A stretch of 57,540 nt of DNA, from contig QKCL01000012.1 in NCBI GenBank assembly GCA_003246895.1, forward strand, positions 1 through 57,540. Reading direction: 5' to 3'. The DNA comes from Spirochaetota bacterium. Lineage in GTDB: Bacteria; Spirochaetota; UBA4802; UBA5550. The position numbers were made by a program, and so were the translations under genes. Shown in pieces: positions 53,401-57,540 of this stretch (position 1 is its first letter; every line of letters begins with the position of its first letter). The notes below the pieces were generated by a model. That model did not search any database, had not been told where the DNA came from, and was given only the letters and a program-made list of their open reading frames with translations.

Positions 53401-53489
53401 GTGAAACCGTTTATGAGGAAGAGATTGTCATTCAGGAATATTGTACTTCCCGGTTCAGCTATGAGTATTTTGCCAGTTGTTTCTGCCAT
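50436..53489 (-). CDS. Hybrid histidine kinase with several PAS domains
   Basis: 1017 residues, no membrane segment. A divergent receiver-like segment (about 5-115) is followed by about four PAS domains (about 140-600), a coiled coil, the dimerisation helix MSHEIRTPLNG with His647, HATPase with GTGLGLSISKRIV, and a C-terminal receiver with MDCQMPGLDG, Asp940 as phosphate acceptor. It is a cytoplasmic multi-input kinase. It is followed by the ATP-grasp gene 18 bp away, so they may share a transcript. Confidence 0.93.
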   Translation of the reverse strand: MAETTGKILIAEPGSTIFLNDNLFLINGFTLIHEHYENIDDSFLLPDLDLAIILYSPEIHSRINILLDMLQCRNMPSILILKSDDDLDRSSGLRYSACAMITDSDISLLSLSQTLICRRRNSIHIPVETEKPLFSNDIIERMTNGLSINEIVVDETGTPVDYRILFANPAFEQITGFSRENICGCFGKNIYPNLCSRTLMDYADVALRGDSFVKDKYFSDIRKWLKLTVYSPAHGLFVVLSEDITDQKEKDNKIESIFRAAPVGIGLMKDSIITEANDMICKITGYPIDQITGREASFLYKSESEFRKIRELKQKKLKAGNTETIETSWLTSKGEEKNILLSSTFFNRINSNEGFTFTAMDITAEKHAIRDLKESEMRFRFMFQNNTAVMLMIEPESGDIIDANKSALNFYKYESGQLIGMKIQQINALDRREVDFQRNLATTKEKNYFVFPHRIADGSEKTVEVHSCPIDVKGRKILFSIIHDISEKESIRQELEKREKNFRAITEKSPFGILIIDGHVCLYANEASSMITGIPSHRLEHESIFGVFSPDDFNEIFSVCECDSSIELELSTGDNKWVSIQSGRIDYLNRTCLLITFSDITKLKNTEQSLTGSNEKLNRAIQIAEDMAGEAQAAAEAKSFFMANMSHEIRTPLNGITGMISLLQNTSLDSEQSRYVEIMQSSSSTLLDLVNQILDLSKIETGNLGLKEGKLSIRDIITDVRDSLNFNESISIVSEIDEEIPDVLIGDELRLKQVILNLTGNAVKFTGEGTIWIRARIFRIYSSSISIHIEVEDPGIGIRKEDQDIIFSPFTQLESSYSRRFQGTGLGLSISKRIVNLMGGDIGVESSPGMGSRFWFTVKLSRAITGLSTDSGSDTAAFIADTGVLEKFRVLLVEDNAVNRNVVIAMMKKIGISLETANDGHECISILRKSHQPFDLILMDCQMPGLDGFETTMQIREILDTPYQNVPVIALTAHAMPEDRDRCLNSGMNDYISKPLDMNKLKNTLYKWLALDNNNPK

Positions 53490-53660
53490 CGGGACCTGCT
53501 GTGTAAAGGGTTATTCTATTATTCTATGCATAAAAGAACCGGATGTCAAGTTTTAGGGATGAATATTGGTTTAATTTCACATAACGCAAAAATTTTTTTT
53601 TAAAGATTTTGTACATCCCTGGAGATTTATCTTCTAATTGCCGAATGGTACATTTTTGTG

Positions 53661-53983
53661 CTGAACTTTTTAAAGTATCACCACGGATCGCACGGATATT
53701 CACGGATGAGTTAGGTTGAAAGTTTACACCGGCTCGTGTTTCTTTCAGTTGTTCCTGAATTTATCCCTCTCCATCCCTGACAGGGGTATGTGAACATTGT
53801 ATATAGTCCATGATCTGATACTCTGTCATCCCCGTCTTGACCGGGGATTCATTACAGGGGGAGTATCAGTTACCTGGATTCCAATGAGGTTGGGAATGAC
53901 AGTGATTCTTTATTTATCCGTGTAAATCTTTTCCATCCGTGGTTTAAAAATTCCCTTGTTTTTTGAATATGTGAAGGAGAGAA
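53661..53983. repeat. Array block A: L element, long spacer, R element
   Basis: L at 53661-53708 contains three CACGGAT half-sites after a TTTTTAAAGTATCACC lead. R at 53911-53983 contains two ATCCGTG half-sites 12 bp apart, then TTTAAAAATTCCC and GTGAAGGAGAGA as the start of the tail. The spacer is about 200 bp and is related to that of block D. The next gene follows the R tail directly. Confidence 0.9.
53823..53902. repeat. Nested REP-like double hairpin, copy 1
   Basis: CTGTCATCCCCG...CCGGGGATT forms one hairpin and GGATTCC...GGGAATGACAG another, with the outer ends CTGTCAT and ATGACAG complementary. The pattern is like the CTGTCATTCCC type of repeats scattered in many genomes. It lies inside the spacer of block A. 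Confidence 0.75.
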
Positions 53984-54157
53984 TCAACCGGGTGTATTTA
54001 AATAGCAGGTCCAGGCTCCTGTACTTCTGTTTAACTCAGTATAGGCCGTGGGTGACATCGTTTTTAACTGAAATGATGATCTCCTGCAAAACAAGGATTG
54101 ACTTATATATGCATGGATCTGTATATGAAGCAGAAGCTATTTAAAGAGAGAGAAAAG

Positions 54158-55063
54158 ATGAAACAGATAACCTTTGAAGATATCGAGAAAGCATTATTAA
54201 AAATTGAGAAGGAAGAAAAAAACAGCAGTAATTTTCTTGAAGATGAATTCCACAAGAGACAGCCTGTACTCTTTGATTTCCTGATCCAGCCGGAAGACTT
54301 GAATGACGATGAAAATGACCTGCTTATCGACATTGTCGAAACAGGGTGGTATATAATTAAAAGCGCCCTCAAGAGAGATATTGAAGTAAGTGAAGAATAT
54401 CTCTTTGAAATGTCAGAGCGGAATATGGCTGATTCAATGATAATGTTATCGGAAGAATCCAGTGATGAGGATGAGGGCCGTCTGGATGAGTTTATGCAAC
54501 GGTACAACGGACAGCCGGTTCTCATGAATTTACTAATGGATTCCATTGAGGGATATATTGAAGAAGCCGGAGATTCCCTGAGGCCGGAAATAATACCGAA
54601 TGTGGTCAATGATTTAAAGACTGCCATGGACTGCCTGCTTATTGATGAAGAGGATGCACTGAAGGAGAACTGTGAAGGGGATTACTCCCAGGACAGCTTC
54701 AACAATGTCCAGAGTGATACAAAGAGATATCTGGATGAATTTAAAAAAACTGAACGATATATGAAGCTCAGCCACGATGCAAAAGATGAGTCTGAATTAG
54801 TAGTGAATGCTTTCAGCGAAATAATGTATAATTCTTTTCTCATGGTACCCCGCAACTGGAACGGAAGAAGAACAGTTGAATGCTGTCTTGACATTCTGCC
54901 GAACAAGGTAATGGCAGGAGAGAAGTTCTACGCAGCACTTGTCCCGGTCCTTGAAGCCTTCATGCTTTTCTGTCATGAAAAGGGCTATGTCCCGGAAGGG
55001 GAACATATCGCATGGAGACTGAAAAACATTGAGGACCAGATCGCAGAGGAATTTAATAATTAA
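54158..55063 (+). CDS. Acidic hypothetical protein, array cargo
   Basis: 301 residues, acidic and largely helical, with no signal peptide or membrane segment. I do not recognise a family. The motif NWNGRRTVECCLDILP and the C-terminal region VPVLEAFMLFCHEKGYVPEGEH are the only Cys-bearing parts. ATG 54158 has AGAGAGA upstream; the in-frame ATG 54098 overlaps repeat-flank DNA. It is flanked by tail copies of the repeat at both ends, which suggests insertion into, or capture by, the array. Confidence 0.7.
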   Translation: MKQITFEDIEKALLKIEKEEKNSSNFLEDEFHKRQPVLFDFLIQPEDLNDDENDLLIDIVETGWYIIKSALKRDIEVSEEYLFEMSERNMADSMIMLSEESSDEDEGRLDEFMQRYNGQPVLMNLLMDSIEGYIEEAGDSLRPEIIPNVVNDLKTAMDCLLIDEEDALKENCEGDYSQDSFNNVQSDTKRYLDEFKKTERYMKLSHDAKDESELVVNAFSEIMYNSFLMVPRNWNGRRTVECCLDILPNKVMAGEKFYAALVPVLEAFMLFCHEKGYVPEGEHIAWRLKNIEDQIAEEFNN

Positions 55064-55089
55064 GATACCTGGGCCCGGCAAGGCTCTGC

Positions 55090-55390
55090 TGAAGGAGAGA
55101 CGCAATCGGGGAAATCGCAGAACCTGTTCCGGACCTGAACTTTTTTAAAGTATCACCACGGATCGCACGGATATTCACGGATGAATATGATAGTTGGGTT
55201 AAAGAATTACTTAAAACATAATCTTTTCTTTATCCGTGTAAATCTTTCCTATCCGTGGTTTAAAAATTCCTTTGTTTTTTAAATATGTGAAGGATAGAAA
55301 CAATTTAGGCAACGTGAGAATACGGTTCCGGTCATTGACATTTTAAAATATCACCACGGATTGCACGGATTGCACGGATATTCACGGATG
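55090..55390. repeat. Array block B-C: tail, L, short spacer, R, tail, L
   Basis: A tail copy (55090-55132, GAAGGAGAGACGCAATCG) precedes L (55133-55183), a short AT-rich spacer, R (about 55229-55300), another tail and L (55341-55390). The last L has one extra ATTGCACGG unit. 55166-55269 is identical over 104 bp to 57162-57265 in block F. Confidence 0.9.
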
Positions 55391-55433
55391 GGTGTTGGAA
55401 GAATTCTTATAATTTCATATCATGAATTACTGC

Positions 55434-55470
55434 TTGACTATGCATATACAATTGCTATTTTATATGCATA
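55434..55470 (+). promoter_or_regulatory. vapBC promoter with overlapping operator
   Basis: TTGACT at 55434-55439 and TATTTT at 55456-55461, 16 bp apart, form a promoter. A perfect 10-bp inverted repeat, TATGCATATA at 55439-55448 and TATATGCATA at 55461-55470, covers it. Toxin-antitoxin operons are usually self-repressed at such palindromes; binding is inferred. Confidence 0.65.
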
Positions 55471-55483
55471 GAGAGGAAGTGTT

Positions 55484-55675
55484 ATGAGAACAACAATTGA
55501 TATTCCTGAGAATCTTATAGATGAAGCAATGAAGCTGACTCATATCTCCACAAAAACAGATGTAATAAAGGTCGCATTGACAAATCTCATACAGAAAGAG
55601 AAAGTTAAAGCCTTAAAAAAGTTTGAGGGTAAAATTAATCTGAATATAAATCTGGATGAATTAAGAAAACGATGA
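55484..55675 (+). CDS. vapB: VapB-type antitoxin
   Basis: 63 residues. MRTTIDIPENLIDEAM is the ribbon-helix-helix start of the DUF2191/VapB family, followed by the helix STKTDVIKVALTNLIQKEK and a C-terminal tail that would occupy the toxin active site. AGGAAG precedes the ATG, and the start overlaps the toxin gene as ATGA. It neutralises VapC and represses the operon, probably through the palindrome upstream. Confidence 0.92.
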   Translation: MRTTIDIPENLIDEAMKLTHISTKTDVIKVALTNLIQKEKVKALKKFEGKINLNINLDELRKR

Positions 55676-56058
55676 ACCAGATTCTTGTAGATTCATCGGT
55701 GTGGATTGATTTTTTCAAAGGGTCGGAGAATATAAATTCTGAATTCTTCCATGAGTGTATCGATAATAATCTGATCTGCATCAATGATTTAATCCTGGCA
55801 GAGCTGGTGCCTTTTCTTGAGCATAAAAAGGAATTTGAGGTCATCGATATTTTAAAATCAGTGAATCGAATTCCTCTGGTCATAGACTGGGATGAAATAA
55901 TTCAGTACCAGTCCCTGAACCTTAAAAAGGGTGTGAACAGGGTTGGAATACCTGACCTCATTCTACTCCAGAATGCGGTAAATAATAATCTGAAGTTATA
56001 TACTCTCGACAGGCATTTTAAACTGATGAAAAAATTTATCGGTATTGATCTGGTTTAA
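55672..56058 (+). CDS. vapC: VapC-type PIN-domain ribonuclease toxin
   Basis: 128 residues of the PIN domain. The acidic residues that hold the metal are in place: Asp7 (ILVDSSVWIDFF), Glu44 (LAEL), Asp95 (IPDLI) and Asp113 (TLDRHF). VapC toxins cut tRNA or rRNA when the antitoxin is lost. Translation is coupled to vapB by the 4-bp overlap. The cassette lies between L elements of the repeat array. Confidence 0.93.
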   Translation: MNQILVDSSVWIDFFKGSENINSEFFHECIDNNLICINDLILAELVPFLEHKKEFEVIDILKSVNRIPLVIDWDEIIQYQSLNLKKGVNRVGIPDLILLQNAVNNNLKLYTLDRHFKLMKKFIGIDLV

Positions 56059-56071
56059 TATCAGTTCCGGA

Positions 56072-56503
56072 CAAGAACTTTTTAAAAGCATCACCACGGA
56101 TCACAGGGATATTCACGGATGGGTTAGGTTGAGAGTTACCCCGGCTCGTGTTTCTTTCAGTTATTCATGAATTTATCCCTCGCCACCCTGACAGGGTTTG
56201 CGAACATTGTATATAGTCCATGACCTGATACTCTGCCATACCCAGACTATACTCTGTCATCCCCGGCTGCGACCGGGGATCCATGTTTCAGGCAATTATA
56301 TTATGTATATTATTGATTCCCAATGAGGTTGGGAATGACAGTGATTCTTTACTTATCCGTGTAAATCTTTTCTATCCGTGGTTTAAAATTCCTTTGTTTT
56401 TTGAATATGTGAAGGAGAGAAGCAATCGTTACAATCTCAGGATTCGGTTGAGGCCCTGAATTTTTTAAAGTATCACCACGGATTGCACGGATATTCACGG
56501 ATT
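56072..56503. repeat. Array block D-E: L, long spacer, R, tail, L
   Basis: L (56072-56121, with a degenerate middle half-site), a long spacer like that of block A, R (56352-56430), tail, and L (56455-56503). In R, ATCCGTG 56355-56361 and ATCCGTGGT from 56374 are 12 bp apart. In the following L, ACCACGGAT 56475-56483 and CACGGAT 56496-56502 are also 12 bp apart, so R and L can pair as a long hairpin. Confidence 0.9.
56254..56341. repeat. Nested REP-like double hairpin, copy 2
   Basis: Same design as the copy at 53823: CTGTCATCCCCG with CCGGGGAT, then ATTCCCAATGAGGTTGGGAAT, outer ends CTGTCAT and ATGACAG. The first part is preceded by a partial duplicate CTGCCATACCC at 56233. Confidence 0.7.
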
Positions 56504-56518
56504 GATATTCTAATTTTA

Positions 56519-56809
56519 TTACATCCTGTCTACCCAGTAATAGGGCTTCTGGTGAGTATGAGCAAAAGCGATTATATAGACTGTTTCATCGTAAAGGTGA
56601 TAAACTATTTTATATGGGAAGCTGCTGAGTAAGACTCTCCGCGTTTCCTTTGTCTCCTGCTGCCAGGCATCGGGATATTTTTTTATACGTTCTATTGCCT
56701 TTCTGAAATCACTTTCCAGTTTTGAACCTAAGCCTGGGAAACGAAGATTGTAATAATCAACGGCATCACTGTATTCATAATATGCGGGGAGTAAGAATTC
56801 GACATTCAT
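56519..56809 (-). CDS. RelE/ParE-family toxin
   Basis: 96 residues of the RelE/ParE fold: FLLPAYYEYSDAVDYYNLRFP, GSKLESDFRKAIERIKKYPDAW, TRRVLLSSFPYKIVYHL and the C-terminal FAHTHQKPYYW. ParE members poison DNA gyrase and RelE members cut mRNA; the sequence does not decide which. It follows its antitoxin gene by 8 bp. The stop lies 16 bp from an L repeat element. Confidence 0.9.
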   Translation of the reverse strand: MNVEFLLPAYYEYSDAVDYYNLRFPGLGSKLESDFRKAIERIKKYPDAWQQETKETRRVLLSSFPYKIVYHLYDETVYIIAFAHTHQKPYYWVDRM

Positions 56810-56817
56810 GGGAAATG

Positions 56818-57006
56818 CTATTTGTAGGGAATTGTTTTAATTTTACCTTCGTGAAGAGCTTTAACCCGTTTATCAATCTCTTCTGCCCAGATCTGTTCCA
56901 TTGTCTGATTCGGTTCATCAAGACTTTTAAGAAGGCCGTCTACGAGAAGGCTCTTTTCATTGGGTGGCAGGTTTAATGCTTCTTTCAACAGGTCCTGTGC
57001 TTTCAT
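56818..57006 (-). CDS. Addiction-module antitoxin, PF09720-type
   Basis: 62 residues. NLPPNEKSLLVDGLLKSLDEP with WAEEIDKRVKALHEGKIKTI matches the unstable antitoxin family (putative addiction module component) that accompanies ParE/RelE toxins. AAGAGG lies upstream of the ATG, and a near-consensus promoter is 18 bp further. It precedes the toxin gene, as usual. Confidence 0.9.
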   Translation of the reverse strand: MKAQDLLKEALNLPPNEKSLLVDGLLKSLDEPNQTMEQIWAEEIDKRVKALHEGKIKTIPYK

Positions 57007-57023
57007 AATACCTCTTTTGTCAG

Positions 57024-57052
57024 AATTTAGAGCATAAGGAAGTTAATGTCAA
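57024..57052 (-). promoter_or_regulatory. Promoter of the ParE/RelE module
   Basis: On the minus strand TTGACA (57047-57052) and TAAATT (57024-57029) are 17 bp apart, giving a start 18 bp before the antitoxin ATG. Confidence 0.65.
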
Positions 57053-57131
57053 TAAATTTTAATTACTCAATTGCCGGACCAATGCAGCTTCGGATTTTAA
57101 TATTTACTGTTATCCCTGAATCTGAATCTGT

Positions 57132-57375
57132 GTTGAACTTTTAAAATATCACCAGGGATCACACGGATATTCACGGATGAATATGATAGTTGGGTTAAAG
57201 AATTACTTAAAACATAATCTTTTCTTTATCCGTGTAAATCTTTCCTATCCGTGGTTTAAAAATTCTTTTGTTTTTTAATCTGTGAAGGCGAGAAGCAATT
57301 GCGGTAATGTGAGAATCCGGTTGAGGCCCTGAATTTTTTAAAATATCACCACGGATTGCACGGATATTCACGGAT
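57132..57375. repeat. Array block F-G: L, short spacer, R, tail, L
   Basis: L (57132-57179), the short spacer identical to block B, R (57224-57300), tail, and L (57327-57375). The last L is followed at once by ATTTTTAAAGTAT, a second copy of the L lead, which contains the stop codon of the next gene. Confidence 0.9.
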
Positions 57376-57379
57376 ATTT

Positions 57380-57540
57380 TTAAAGTATAATTCTCTCAAT
57401 CTGGACTTTGGGATAAGAACCGAAATTAATAATCAGCCCAAGCTTTAAGCTGGTTACTTTTAGATAATTTATAAGTTGGGCACGATGGACAGGAAGAATG
57501 TTGTTTTGTACTTTTAATTCAATGATTATGCTGTCATAGC
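57380..57540 (-). CDS. GxxExxY-family protein, C-terminal part
   Basis: The last 52 residues of a gene that starts beyond the window edge. IIIELKV, HRAQLINYLKV and LKLGLIINFGS are the hallmark of the GxxExxY family (PD-(D/E)xK nuclease superfamily 3), where the E-x-K of IELK is part of the nuclease motif. The family is often multi-copy in environmental genomes. The stop is 5 bp from an L repeat. The N-terminal GxxExxY motif is outside the window. Confidence 0.85.
   Translation of the reverse strand, partial: YDSIIIELKVQNNILPVHRAQLINYLKVTSLKLGLIINFGSYPKVQIERIIL

Larger units (their letters stand above)
53490..54157. other. Gene-free repeat region, left end of the cassette array
   Basis: 668 bp with no supported coding sequence. 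It holds the A block of the repeat array (53661-53983) and a nested REP-like palindrome pair (53823-53902). 53490-53660 shows nothing recognisable apart from AT-richness. Confidence 0.6.

Noticed and set aside
53661-57375. CRISPR array
   Set aside because: The repeats are long, degenerate, alternate in orientation and are separated by whole genes, and there are no uniform short spacers or cas genes.
53661-57540. Integron or insertion sequence
   Set aside because: No integrase, transposase, attC core site or target duplication was seen; the array only resembles an integron in layout.

Overview
The window reads as a chromosomal segment of a spirochaete or spirochaete-like bacterium (inference, moderate confidence). 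The grounds are several lipoproteins with relaxed lipoboxes ending in ISC, VSC or FGC, a short SMC of about 912 residues, an EF-P with Arg at the modification loop, and many envelope and signalling genes. Genes are dense, on both strands, often in short overlapping operons. No rRNA, tRNA or CRISPR array was recognised. The one clear RNA gene is the class A RNase P RNA at the left edge.

Layout. 0-4.4 kb: rnpB, sppA with a YIP1-like membrane protein, an aspartate-type aminotransferase and an MBL-fold hydrolase. 4.4-6.7 kb: a membrane-anchored protein with a 187-residue Glu-Pro rod. 6.9-17 kb: a DUF1858 protein, glgX with a DUF1573 protein, a YrdC-family protein, small envelope proteins and lipoproteins, a GH18-like protein, and azlCD with a TetR regulator and a palindromic operator. 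17-24 kb: smc, a small protein with its own promoter, and a zinc-ribbon protein overlapping uvrA. 24-36.9 kb: beta-propeller and VWA proteins, a PCMT methyltransferase, a cysteine-rich protein, a radical SAM protein, a PhnD-like lipoprotein next to a GGDEF-EAL protein, an acetyl-xylan-esterase-like pseudoenzyme and a HEAT-repeat protein. 37-41.4 kb: a PHP-glycosyltransferase fusion overlapping a GH13 glucosidase. 41.4-53.5 kb: a SpoIIE phosphatase with an RsbW-like sensor, panE-like, pepP-like, efp, a TPR protein, and a methyltransferase, ATP-grasp and hybrid histidine kinase group.

53.6-57.5 kb differs in character. It is an accessory array in which four cargo units (an unknown acidic protein, vapBC, a ParE/RelE-type toxin with its antitoxin, and the end of a GxxExxY nuclease-like gene) are separated by related repeat blocks. 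Each block is built from two inverted element types, L (CACGGAT half-sites) and R (ATCCGTG half-sites), plus a conserved tail. Seven L copies all face the same way, and long and short spacer versions alternate. This repeat-delimited cassette array is the best candidate here for an under-described system. The repeat family may already be known elsewhere, and mobility is inference.

Other points of interest are the Glu-Pro rod, the PHP-glycosyltransferase fusion coupled to a glucosidase, the SMC without a recognisable hinge, and the hydrolase lacking its catalytic Ser and His.
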